Shown here: piece after piece, positions 54,767-62,978 of the stretch
Layout of the letters: the number at the start of each line of letters is the position of its first letter
Position numbering within the stretch: the stretch's first letter is position 1
Assembly: GCA_002733415.1 (NCBI GenBank)
Contig: NVVR01000013.1
Location: 1 to 64,000, forward strand
Origin: Kordia sp.
GTDB lineage: Bacteria > Bacteroidota > Bacteroidia > Flavobacteriales > Flavobacteriaceae
DNA length: 64,000 bases
Direction of reading: 5' to 3'
Translations under genes and position numbers: made by a program
The notes under the pieces: model-generated
The model's input: the letters and a program-made list of their open reading frames with translations, nothing else
Databases searched by the model: none
Told to the model about the DNA's origin: nothing

Positions 54767-54797
54767 AATTTTAAGCGAGACGAGCTCGCTTAAAATT
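54767..54797. terminator. 13-bp perfect hairpin
   Basis: AATTTTAAGCGAG and CTCGCTTAAAATT around the loop ACGAG. It could be a terminator for the truncated gene copy just upstream, although only a short T run follows, or the end of a mobile repeat. Confidence 0.5.
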
Positions 54798-55118
54798 CTA
54801 AATTATGATACTAAAATTATCTAAATCTTCTTTTCAAATTCCAAGCAACAGAATTTGCAGTGCTAAAATTTCTTGTTTTAACTCCGAGTTTACTTTCTGC
54901 TACGATTCTTTTGTTACTAGCGCCTATTGTGCTGATGTTCATTGTGTTATGGTTATTTTTGTTCCTATGAGGCGGCAAAAGTACTCTAACGAATCATAAT
55001 GGGAATACTATTTAACATATTATTTAACATATAAATAAATTTAGCATACATACAGGTAATGATAACACCGATTAAAGGTTAGATATTACTACAAAAATTT
55101 AAATACAATATACTTTTG
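54798..55118. other. spacer before the methyltransferase gene
   Basis: A 64-codon frame at 54805 is not convincing. Another frame with no start encodes a Leu-rich hydrophobic stretch (FLVLTPSLLSATILLLLAPI) ending near 54981, which may be the relic of a membrane protein. No other features seen. Confidence 0.4.
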
Positions 55119-55793
55119 ATGAATAATGAAAATAGAACTAAAACAAAGAAGAACCCTTGGCCAACGAAAGACGCTATGGAGCAAGTTTATGAAATGAAAC
55201 TTTGGGGTGGTAAAGAATTTGATTTTTACTCCGGTAATGGATCGCACGATGCTGAGGTAGTGAATCCGTATATAGCTGTTGTAACATCATTTTTGAAGTC
55301 GTTTAAAGAAGAGCTTGTTGTCTGTGATTTAGGGTGTGGAGATTTTAATGTAGGAAAAGGATTAGTAGAATACACGAAGAAATATGTAGGAGTAGATATC
55401 GTAGAAAATCTTATTAAACATAATAAAGACAACTATACCGAAGAAAATTTAGAATTTCGTTGCTTGGATATCGCAGTAGATAATTTGCCTTCTGGGGATT
55501 GTGCTTTAGTAAGACAAGTGTTGCAACATTTATCGAATACTGAGGTACAGCAAGTGCTACATAAATTAGCTGATTTTAAATATGTTATTTTAACGGAGCA
55601 TGTACCCAATGGAGATTTTATTCCCAATAAGGATATTATTTCAGGACAAGGAATTCGAATAAAAAAACAAAGTGGCTTAAACGTATTAGTTCCTCCATTT
55701 AATCTTCAAGTAAAAGCAGCAAAGGAGCTACTATCGCTTACTTTAAATGATAATAAAGGGGTTATTATAACTACGTTGTACACACTTTTTTAA
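55119..55793 (+). CDS. class I SAM-dependent methyltransferase
   Basis: A 224-residue protein starting at ATG 55119 (a TTG one codon earlier is in frame). SAM motif I is VVCDLGCGDFNVG (Asp70-Gly75 region), motif II YVGVDIVENLI, then LEFRCLDIAVDNLP, a VRQVLQHLSN motif IV-like segment and ILTEHVPNGD. It resembles small-molecule methyltransferases; the substrate cannot be read from the sequence. It stands alone, without operon partners. A truncated copy of its 5' end lies 450 bases upstream, so the gene has been duplicated or replaced locally. Confidence 0.85.
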   Translation: MNNENRTKTKKNPWPTKDAMEQVYEMKLWGGKEFDFYSGNGSHDAEVVNPYIAVVTSFLKSFKEELVVCDLGCGDFNVGKGLVEYTKKYVGVDIVENLIKHNKDNYTEENLEFRCLDIAVDNLPSGDCALVRQVLQHLSNTEVQQVLHKLADFKYVILTEHVPNGDFIPNKDIISGQGIRIKKQSGLNVLVPPFNLQVKAAKELLSLTLNDNKGVIITTLYTLF

Positions 55794-56396
55794 AAGGAAA
55801 TGGATTAGGTTACTACCATCCGATACTTGTAAGTACAACTTAATTTATTGCCAGATTGAGCTTTTGGAAATCCATAAAGCACTAACTTTCATTAAGACTT
55901 CGACAAGCTCAGTCTGACAAATATATGTATTCTGATAAATTATTTTTTTATACCAGTTAATTTCTAAGCGAACAATACATCAAGAGAGCTTGTACTCAAC
56001 TTGATTGGTAAACGGTTTAATAGTGTGTTTTTGAATTTTTATTGGTATTAGGTCAATTTTCAATACATATAGCGTATCTATCAATTAGTTTTTAGGACCA
56101 TGTAATCTACAAGGATCTTTTATATTTTTTTGGGTAACAAAAAGTGATTTTTGGTAACTATTAAAAAGGATGCTCTTTAAGAGAGCGTATTGGTGAATAT
56201 ATTTAGGTTAAGTTATATTCCTGAAGTGAAAATGAATTAAATTATAGTAGTGTAGTTATGTGATATGATGATTAAAAATGAATACATTTAACAGTAATAC
56301 CAATTAAATTTCAAGATGCACATAAGTAAATTATCCTTAAATTTAATCTTTTACAAACTTAGGTTGAATTGTGTTTAAAAAAACAGCTGAATTAAT
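55794..56396. other. intergenic region with a REP copy
   Basis: No gene recognised. TTCGACAAGCTCAGTCTGACA at 55899-55919 is another copy of the element amplified at 53663-54170, with a degenerate inverted partner CCAGATTGAGCTTTTGG near 55851. The rest is AT-rich with no open frame of note. Confidence 0.6.
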
Positions 56397-57065
56397 ATGA
56401 ATACACATACTGTTAATAGTTTTAATGAATTACTAGAAACCTTTGAAAATACAATAACAGGACAAAATTTAATTTACAGAGGTGTATCAAACAGCTCCTA
56501 TGAATTAGTAACTTCCTTAGGGAGGTGTGAGCCTTTATTAGGAAAAACTATTTTTCAATTAGAACGAAGAATAACTAAATTATTTAAGGAATCGTCCCGT
56601 CCGTATTTAGAGCACGAACCCAAAAATGAGTTGGAATGGTTGGCTATGGCGCAACATTTTGGCTTGCCAACACGTTTATTGGATTGGTCGTACAACCCGT
56701 TAATTGCTACGTATTTTGCAGTAGAGACTAATGAGGATAAAGAAGCTGCTATTTATGTTTTTTCTGGAGCGAGTACCATTCAGTCCCCAGAAAAATGGAA
56801 GCCTACAACTTTAAAAAAAGTACAAAGATATAGACCGCCATATATTACCTCTAGAATACAAAACCAAGCAGGTTTATTTACAGTACATCACAATCCGGAA
56901 GAACCTTTTATGCATGAGAAACTCCATAAAATAATAATTCCGAAAACTATAAAAAGAAAGATTAAAAAGAGTTTGTATAAATACGGAATCAATCAAAAAT
57001 TAATATATCCAGGGTTGGAAGGCATCTCTAAAGATTTGAAATGGTTGGAAACAAAAATATATTAA
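56397..57065 (+). CDS. FRG domain protein
   Basis: A 222-residue protein matching the FRG domain throughout: LIYRGVSNSSYELVTSLGR at 22-40 (the name-giving F/Y-R-G), a helix RRITKLFKESSRPY, then WLAMAQHFGLPTRLLDWSYN and PLIATYFAVE, the most conserved block. The C-terminal part has LFTVHHNP. The domain is found in phage-related and antiphage loci and its biochemical role is unsettled. The gene has no close partner upstream; a methyltransferase follows after 87 bases. All domain motifs are present. Confidence 0.88.
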   Translation: MNTHTVNSFNELLETFENTITGQNLIYRGVSNSSYELVTSLGRCEPLLGKTIFQLERRITKLFKESSRPYLEHEPKNELEWLAMAQHFGLPTRLLDWSYNPLIATYFAVETNEDKEAAIYVFSGASTIQSPEKWKPTTLKKVQRYRPPYITSRIQNQAGLFTVHHNPEEPFMHEKLHKIIIPKTIKRKIKKSLYKYGINQKLIYPGLEGISKDLKWLETKIY

Positions 57066-57152
57066 GTATTCTTTAGATAAAATTATTTATGATATGTACT
57101 AGTGCATGTTGAATAAACAGTTAACCAGACAAAACTATAAACCTCGCCAATA

Positions 57153-58154
57153 ATGGATATTAAAAAAGATTTAATTAGAATAACATCAGAATATTTGGAA
57201 GATACTCTTGATTACGAAAAATTGTTAAAGACATCAAAAGAATACAAAAATGTATTGAATACGTTATCCAATGAAAACTTAGATAATGAAAAAGGACGGA
57301 ATGATATTCATTTCAATAACGGTAAGGCTTTAGGTTCCGTTTGGGCTGCCCTTTGTATTGACGACCTAGTAAGGACGAGACAGTTTATAAGGGGGATACA
57401 TAAAGCTATAGAAGGAAAAAAAGCTAAAAAGGAAATAATCCATATACTCTACGCAGGAACAGGTCCCTTTGCAACACTTATCCTCCCTTTTATACTTAGG
57501 TACTCAAAGTCAGAAATAAAATATACCTTATTAGAAATAAACCCGCTTAGTTTTAATGTATTACAAAATGTAATATCAAAATTAGGTTTAGAGGAACACG
57601 ATATTAAGTTTGTAAACGATGATGCAACAAAATATAAATTTGATAATGGTACTCCTGATATTATAGTGAGTGAGACAATGCAAAATGCATTGGACAAGGA
57701 GCAACAGGTTTCTATTTTTTATAATTTGATGTCTCAAGGAAATACGGATACCATATTTATTCCTGAAAACATAACAGTTTCTATTGATCTAAAAGAAAAA
57801 GGAATTGCAGTAGAGAAGCTGCAGAGGAAAGATTACCACAAACAAAATATAATATTTGAGCTTAGCAAAGAAACGATGTTTACTTCAGAAGAAATAGAAT
57901 TTCAGCCTGGAAAGGAGCCAAAATACCCTAAAAAAACAACCATAATAGAAAGGGAAAAGTTAGTAGGATTTAATGAGCTTGTTTTAATTACGGAGATACA
58001 AGTGTTTAAGGATATTAAAATTATACTAAATGAAAGTGGATTGACTACTCCAAAAAGTATCAAGGATATTTCAGAAAATCATCAAGGCACTATTAATATC
58101 AATTCACAGTATGTAATTGGTACTAGCCCTAAATTTGATTTAGAGATATTGTAA
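57153..58154 (+). CDS. SAM-dependent methyltransferase, PRMT-like
   Basis: A 333-residue protein. Helical N-terminus (about 1-80), then a Rossmann methyltransferase core: HILYAGTGPFATLILPFI (motif I, unusual YAGTGP), YTLLEINPLSFNVLQNVI, IKFVNDDATKYKF, and DIIVSETMQNALDKE, whose Ser-Glu resembles the double-E loop area of arginine methyltransferases. The C-terminal 130 residues are beta-rich like the PRMT barrel. It may methylate a protein or a peptide natural product; substrate unknown. No partner enzymes are nearby other than the FRG gene. Confidence 0.7.
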   Translation: MDIKKDLIRITSEYLEDTLDYEKLLKTSKEYKNVLNTLSNENLDNEKGRNDIHFNNGKALGSVWAALCIDDLVRTRQFIRGIHKAIEGKKAKKEIIHILYAGTGPFATLILPFILRYSKSEIKYTLLEINPLSFNVLQNVISKLGLEEHDIKFVNDDATKYKFDNGTPDIIVSETMQNALDKEQQVSIFYNLMSQGNTDTIFIPENITVSIDLKEKGIAVEKLQRKDYHKQNIIFELSKETMFTSEEIEFQPGKEPKYPKKTTIIEREKLVGFNELVLITEIQVFKDIKIILNESGLTTPKSIKDISENHQGTININSQYVIGTSPKFDLEIL

Positions 58155-58233
58155 TACAAATAGCATAAGGTGAAAATTAGAAGGGCTAAAAAAGTAAAAT
58201 AGTTTTATATTTATCAATACAATACAATAATTC

Positions 58234-58647
58234 ATGGTACATACATTAATACTTAGTTTGTTGTTTAGCTTTTACACTACTGTTAGCCCAGAAGTGTATA
58301 TAGGAAAGTGGGAAATAAGTAGTGGGTCTGTCATATCAATTTACCAAAAGGATAATATGTTTTTTGGTAAAGTATTGAAACGTTCAGATTTCCCCTTGTT
58401 CAATAAAAATGGCTTGGATAATAAAAACCCAAATCCTGAATTGCGAACCCGTACAATTATAGGTTCACTGATTATGAATAACATGAACTATACTGATGGG
58501 ATATTAACGGGAGGAACCATATACAATGCTGATAGCGGAAAATCCTATCCAGTAACATTGAGCATTTATAACGAAAATACAAACCTCTGCCATATAAAAA
58601 TTAAATACAGTTTGTTTACCAGAAAATTTAAGGCCAAACGTATATAG
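58234..58647 (+). CDS. DUF2147 family secreted protein
   Basis: A 137-residue protein with a short signal peptide (residues 1-15). DUF2147 motifs are in order: YIGKWEISSGSVISIYQK (usually GxWxTxD...), MFFGKVLKR, NPNPELRTRTIIGSLIM and LTGGTIYNADSGKSYPV. This is an 8- to 10-stranded lipocalin-like fold in the periplasm. Its role in Bacteroidota is unknown. Length matches the family. Confidence 0.85.
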   Translation: MVHTLILSLLFSFYTTVSPEVYIGKWEISSGSVISIYQKDNMFFGKVLKRSDFPLFNKNGLDNKNPNPELRTRTIIGSLIMNNMNYTDGILTGGTIYNADSGKSYPVTLSIYNENTNLCHIKIKYSLFTRKFKAKRI

Positions 58648-58687
58648 TAGTATAAAAATAGAGTATTAAAAACACAAATTGATAATA

Positions 58688-58777
58688 GAAAAAATATTGG
58701 GGTATTTGTTTTATAAATACGCTAGGAAATGGACTAAGAAAAAAACAAATAGTGAAATAAAATATATAGGTAATTAG
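58688..58777 (+). pseudogene. internally deleted fragment of the 46405 gene family
   Basis: Codons read KILGYLFYKYARKWTKKK and run to TAG at 58775. KILGYLFY matches the first residues of the protein at 46405 (KKVLGYLFY), and KYARKWTKKK matches its FANRWTKLKR segment 55 residues later. The sequence between is missing. There is no start codon. It lies in a 265-base gap after the DUF2147 gene. Confidence 0.5.
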
Positions 58778-58912
58778 TAGTGTCGGAAAAAAATAGATGT
58801 CATTTTTTGTAGGTAGTTTAGTTCGGGTATTCGGTAATAAAGTACAAGCCAACACTAAGGGAATAAGCTAAATTTAAGGATTGTTACCATTAAACTAACT
58901 AAGCAAAATATT

Positions 58913-59803
58913 ATGAAAAAAACAATTCTATTTTTATTTTTAATTACATTTTCTTTTGGAATAAAAGCACAATGTAATATTTCAGGACCATTGACAGTTA
59001 TGTTAGGGACTTCTGCTACTTTTTCAATTCCCAATTTGGCACAATGCACAGAATGTTATGACTGGGATACATTATCAAGTAACATATCAATTACTTCATC
59101 AGATATGAATAATACTGTTATTATTTCAGCTAATTCACTTGGGCAAGCTCATCTTCAAGTTACTTATTTTGATGAGGAGGGGTGTCATACTTGTGATATT
59201 CTTTTTGATGTAATTAATGGAGATCCTGCAGGTTGTTGTGAGCCTGAACTAAACAGTTATTTTATTTGTGGGGGATGGAAAAGTTATGGAGGACATGGTG
59301 CTATTTATATAGCATTTCCTGAGTGTGATAGAACTACTGTAAGTAGTATTGATTGGGTTGTAAATGGGGCGAATTTTATAAGTGGTCCTTTAACAGGTTC
59401 AAGTTCAGGAACAACATATGGCCCTGGGTCACCAGGAAATATCGACAATTTAAATTGTAGTGTTATTCAAGTGCAAGCAACTGTGCATTATAATAATGGA
59501 TGCTTAAGCGAAACTTTAAATGAAACAATAATACCATCAAGTAGAGTTTCAGAAAATATTATTTATCCCAATCCTACTTCCTCAGAGATTAAGATTAATT
59601 TGGATTCAATTAAAAATAAAGAAAATATAACTATTAAAGTAATTGACATAGATAGTAATCAAGAGGTATATAACAAAAGAGTTTCTAGGTTAAAAGATAG
59701 TAATGAAATTACTATTGGAGGGTTAAGTAAATACCGAATTGTTCAAGTAATAATTTTGAATAATGGGAAAATAGTTAATCAATCAAAAATTATGATTAAA
59801 TAA
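58913..59803 (+). CDS. T9SS type A sorting-domain protein
   Basis: A 296-residue protein with signal peptide (ending GIKAQ, residue 19). Residues 20-105 and 115-205 look like two PKD/Ig-like beta domains rich in Cys and Gly (CTECYDWDTLSSN, CHTCDILFDVINGD). The last 80 residues are a type A sorting domain: IIYPNPTSSEIKINL near 218, a VKVIDI-type strand, and a final KIMIK. It should be exported by T9SS and cleaved or anchored. Ligand unknown. A terminator follows 30 bases after the stop. Confidence 0.85.
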   Translation: MKKTILFLFLITFSFGIKAQCNISGPLTVMLGTSATFSIPNLAQCTECYDWDTLSSNISITSSDMNNTVIISANSLGQAHLQVTYFDEEGCHTCDILFDVINGDPAGCCEPELNSYFICGGWKSYGGHGAIYIAFPECDRTTVSSIDWVVNGANFISGPLTGSSSGTTYGPGSPGNIDNLNCSVIQVQATVHYNNGCLSETLNETIIPSSRVSENIIYPNPTSSEIKINLDSIKNKENITIKVIDIDSNQEVYNKRVSRLKDSNEITIGGLSKYRIVQVIILNNGKIVNQSKIMIK

Positions 59804-59833
59804 TCAAATAAATAAGTGGTAACATAAGAGTTG

Positions 59834-59876
59834 AAAGATAGCTGCTTAAGTCTAAATTTTAAGCGGCTATCTTTTT
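59834..59876 (+). terminator. terminator after the T9SS protein gene
   Basis: Stem AAAGATAGCTGCTTAA with TTAAGCGGCTATCTTT (one mismatch) and loop GTCTAAATT, followed by TTTT. Confidence 0.85.
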
Positions 59877-59896
59877 ATTATAAACAAAAAAGTACC

Positions 59897-60648
59897 TTAT
59901 AAACTGTTCAATTCGTAAAGTTGCTCTATAAAGTCTTTTTTTCCTTCTTCCCATTGATCTGTGTTAACTAAATAATTTACTAGATAGTCAGATTTAGCAC
60001 CATATAGAAAAACATTGTCAATTCCTTTTTCAGGGAATTTCCAAATGATATAATTTTTCTTCTTGTCTTTCTTTAGTTCTGATGTTTTAAAACCATTTTT
60101 AACTCTGTAATCATACTCCCATTTATAATAATCAGAAACAGTTTCTAAATCAGTTTTTGATGATGAATAAAAAGAATATTTTTTCTTTAGCTAATTGAAC
60201 CAAAACTTTATCATCATCATCTTCAAAGCCTAAATAATAAGTTACATTATACCAAAAACGATGAGCTACATAAAAGGCAGTTCCAAAAGGAACTTGATTA
60301 ATACCTATTAGGACATCGGTATTTTTTGTTTATATGATACCCAAAATAAGCGTGATAAATACAATAGAAATTTTCAGACCATCGTTGTTCTTCCGACAAG
60401 AGAATATCATTGTAACCTAAGTCTGCATCTAGTCAGAATAACTCAAACCCAAAATCACCAATGCTATCTTTTCTTTCATCATTATAGTCCCTCCAAGCAT
60501 AGTTTAAACGGATGGCTCCCCCTATGTTAATGCTATCTTGTGCGATAAGTGGTGTTTTTTATCAATGTCTGCTGAGGAAAACGTTGTCGTTTAGAATCAA
60601 TAGCAATACTATAATCCCCCACAATTTATATTTATTGCAATATATCAT
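59897..60648 (-). pseudogene. decayed outer-membrane porin gene
   Basis: Minus-strand frames read, in order: a signal-peptide start (MIYCNKYKLWGIIVLLLIL), GGAIRLNYAWRDYNDERKDS, GDFGFELF, a stop, LDADLGYNDI, YHAYFGYHIN, GINQVPFGTAFYVAHRFWYN, VTYYLGFEDDDD, then in another frame TDLETVSDYYKWEYDYRVKN and IWKFPEKGIDNVFLYG to TAA at 59897. The Tyr- and Asp-rich middle is typical of Bacteroidota phosphate-selective-porin-like proteins. There are several frameshifts and at least one in-frame stop. The last 95 codons form a clean frame and look like the end of another gene, so this may be a fusion of two relics. Confidence 0.7.
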
Positions 60649-60906
60649 ATGCCAATTTTAACACAAAAATCAGGGGTAATTAGATGTTTGTTCGTTCGGT
60701 TTAAGAAAAAAACACCCTTATGAATTTAGGTGATTTATGCTGAAAATACAAATCACTTTTTTAACAATAACTTTTTTAAATTTGATTATCAAATGACTTT
60801 ATATAGTTATAATAAATATTGATGTATAAATGAGAAGTATTTCTCATATAAAGTTTTATTTTTGTGACCGTTAACCCCCCCAATTATAATAAAAGAATAA
60901 ATAGAT

Positions 60907-61854
60907 ATGTCTGAAGCAATAGAAAAAGTAAAATGCCTAATCATAGGTTCTGGTCCTGCAGGATATACTGCAGCAATTTATGCAGCAAGAGCAAATATGA
61001 AACCTATAATGTATGAAGGGTCACAACCTGGAGGACAATTAACAACGACAAACGAAGTAGAAAATTTCCCTGGGTACCCTGAGGGAGTTACTGGTCCGGC
61101 AATGATGATTGAATTACGTAACCAAGCGGAACGTTTTGAAACTGATGTAAGATCAGGTTGGATTACAAAAGTTGATTTTTCTGGGCCTATTCATAAAGTA
61201 TGGATTAATGATGAAAAAGAAATTCACTGTGAAACGATAATTATTTCTACTGGAGCTGCAGCTAAATATTTAGGATTGCCATCTGAACAAAAGTATTTAA
61301 AAATGGGTGGAGGGGTATCTGCTTGTGCTGTTTGTGATGGATTCTTTTATAAAAACCAAGAAGTAATTATTGTTGGAGCTGGGGATTCAGCTTGTGAAGA
61401 AGCGCATTACTTATCTAAGATATGTAAAAAAGTAACCATGCTTGTGCGTAATGAATTTAGAGCTTCTAAAATTATGGCAGCTAGAGTTAGGAATACTGAA
61501 AATATTGAAATTTTACTTAGAACAGAAACTGTTGAGGTTTTAGGAGATGAATATGGTGTTACTGGTGCTAAAGTAAAGAATAGAGATACTGGTGAAGAGC
61601 ATGATGTTGCTGCATCAGGTTTCTTTGTAGCTATAGGACACAAACCAAATACGGGTATTTTTAAGGACTATATTACCTTAGATGAAACTGGGTATATTGT
61701 AAATGAAAAAGGAAGTACAAGAACAAATATTCCTGGAGTATTTGTTTCTGGAGATGCTGCTGATCATGTATATAGACAGGCAATCACTGCTGCAGGTACA
61801 GGTTGTATGGCTGCCTTAGATGCAGAGCGTTATTTAGCTGCGAAAGAAGGATGA
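60907..61854 (+). CDS. trxB: thioredoxin-disulfide reductase
   Basis: A 315-residue flavoprotein. The FAD motif is IGSGPAGYTAAIYAARA near residue 13; GGQLTTTNEVENFPGY is diagnostic for TrxB. The redox-active CAVC (Cys140, Cys143) precedes DG, the NADPH motif is GAGDSACEEA, and the second FAD motif near the end is VFVSGDAADHVYRQAITAAG. It transfers electrons from NADPH to thioredoxin in the cytoplasm. Single gene with its own terminator. TATTTTTG at 60857-60864 is a candidate -7 element, but no -33 partner is clear. Confidence 0.97.
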   Translation: MSEAIEKVKCLIIGSGPAGYTAAIYAARANMKPIMYEGSQPGGQLTTTNEVENFPGYPEGVTGPAMMIELRNQAERFETDVRSGWITKVDFSGPIHKVWINDEKEIHCETIIISTGAAAKYLGLPSEQKYLKMGGGVSACAVCDGFFYKNQEVIIVGAGDSACEEAHYLSKICKKVTMLVRNEFRASKIMAARVRNTENIEILLRTETVEVLGDEYGVTGAKVKNRDTGEEHDVAASGFFVAIGHKPNTGIFKDYITLDETGYIVNEKGSTRTNIPGVFVSGDAADHVYRQAITAAGTGCMAALDAERYLAAKEG

Positions 61855-61930
61855 TTAAAGTGATAATAGGTTGTAACTTATAGATTTTAATACTTGTTTA
61901 TAGTGATTTAAATCAATTCACTATTTTAAA

Positions 61931-61970
61931 AACAACAAAGGTGTGTTCATAGGCACACCTTTGTTGTTTT
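61931..61970 (+). terminator. terminator after trxB
   Basis: A perfect 15-bp stem AACAACAAAGGTGTG with CACACCTTTGTTGTT, loop TTCATAGG, then TT. Confidence 0.92.
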
Positions 61971-62052
61971 TAATATTTTTTGGGCTTAGTAAATTTAGGT
62001 TTATTAAAATTAAATATTAGTTATGAGTAATATCTGCAAAGGTTTCCTTAAA

Positions 62053-62117
62053 TATCAAAAAAAACCTTACGAATCATACGATAGTAAGGTTTTCGCGGAG
62101 AAAGAGGATTCCCGAGG
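62053..62117 (-). pseudogene. tRNA-Ser-like 3' remnant with terminator
   Basis: Minus strand: CCTCGGGAATCCTCTTTCTC then CGC (62117-62095) resembles the T-arm and acceptor end of a bacterial tRNA-Ser (CCTCGGGTTCGAATCCCTCT..), with about five T-loop bases missing. It is followed at once by a perfect 10-bp stem AAAACCTTAC/GTAAGGTTTT (62061-62093) and eight T in the minus direction, as after a true tRNA gene. The anticodon half is absent, so it is not functional. Such remnants often mark integration or deletion points. Confidence 0.5.
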
Positions 62118-62241
62118 ATATTAAGTATCCCTTTGTATACAAAGGATTCAAAGTACATCTTGAAATTTAATAGGTGTAATTCACAGGTATAAACTAATGT
62201 TACTTTGTTTTCTTCTCTGTAGGAGTCAATAACTCAGTTGT

Positions 62242-62634
62242 TTAATTCTTATTTCCTAATATTTTTAAGATATTAGGTTTGAAATAATTTGGTCCTTTTA
62301 GCACTTTTCCATCTTCACGATAAATTGGTTGACCATCAGCTCCTAACTTACTCATATTACTTTCTTGAATTTCATCGAATACAGATGCTATTTTATCTTG
62401 TAGACCATGTTCTATCATTGTGCCACATAATATATATAACATATCCCCCAAAGCATCTGCTACTTCAACTAGATCATTATTTTGAGCTGCTTCTAAATAC
62501 TCCTCATTTTCTTCTTTCATCAAGTTAAAACGGAGGGTGTTTTTAGCTTCTCCTAAATCGGCTTTTGGAGTTTCTCTGTGACCAATTTTAAAAGCAGTGT
62601 GAAATTTCGTAACGGCGTCAGTATATTTTTTCAT
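62242..62634 (-). CDS. MazG/HisE-like nucleotide pyrophosphohydrolase
   Basis: A 130-residue protein of the all-alpha NTP pyrophosphohydrolase type: MKEENEEYLEAAQNNDLVEV with the ExxE metal ligands (about 41-48) and ADALGDMLYILCGT with the DxxD pair (about 59-63). A C-terminal extension reads GADGQPIYREDGKVLKGPNY, typical of the phosphoribosyl-ATP pyrophosphohydrolase-like house-cleaning enzymes. It should hydrolyse nucleoside triphosphates to monophosphates. Divergent from the small membrane-protein gene at 62692. Confidence 0.88.
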   Translation of the reverse strand: MKKYTDAVTKFHTAFKIGHRETPKADLGEAKNTLRFNLMKEENEEYLEAAQNNDLVEVADALGDMLYILCGTMIEHGLQDKIASVFDEIQESNMSKLGADGQPIYREDGKVLKGPNYFKPNILKILGNKN

Positions 62635-62691
62635 TGTATGTGTATTTAAATGATTTACTTTAATTAATTTTGCCTAAAAATAATAAAAAAA

Positions 62692-62880
62692 ATGTTTACT
62701 ACCGGCCAACTTATATTTGCAGCTTTATTTTCCCTGGTTTTTGTAGGAGTAATGATTTGGTCCTACAGAAAAGACTTCAAATTACATCAAAAACACTACA
62801 AAGGGAGTTATTGGGTACTTGTTGCTATACTAGTTTTTTTTAGTTTGATCTACGCACTGAAATCTTTTATCTACAACTAG
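62692..62880 (+). CDS. small two-helix membrane protein
   Basis: A 62-residue protein with two membrane helices (about 5-23 and 41-60) joined by a basic loop YRKDFKLHQKHYKGSYW. A family of such short proteins is conserved in Flavobacteriaceae, but its role is not known to me. TAATTTTG at 62665-62672 is a candidate -7 promoter element 20 bases before the start, and a strong terminator follows 19 bases after the stop, so it is a single-gene unit. Confidence 0.75.
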   Translation: MFTTGQLIFAALFSLVFVGVMIWSYRKDFKLHQKHYKGSYWVLVAILVFFSLIYALKSFIYN

Positions 62881-62898
62881 TCAGTAGCCAAATTAAAA

Positions 62899-62934
62899 AA
62901 TCCCTTCAACTTTCGCTAAAGGGATTGTTTTTTT
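62899..62934. terminator. terminator after the small membrane protein
   Basis: Stem AATCCCTT with AAGGGATT, loop CAACTTTCGCTA, followed by GTTTTTTTT on the plus strand and preceded by a run of A, so it could also end the convergent desaturase transcript. Confidence 0.85.
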
Positions 62935-62978
62935 ATAAATTCAAAAAAAAACGAGTTAATCAAAACTCCATCGGTAGG

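Noticed and set aside
54805-54999. 64-codon plus-strand frame as a gene
   Set aside because: Composition is unlike a protein (Cys- and Ser-rich frame over an AT-rich relic), there is no clear start signal and no family resemblance; a different frame has the more protein-like hydrophobic stretch but no start.
58628-58855. 75-codon minus-strand frame as a membrane protein gene
   Set aside because: It overlaps the relic of the 46405 family on the plus strand; its Phe/Tyr-rich character is explained by the AT-rich antisense.
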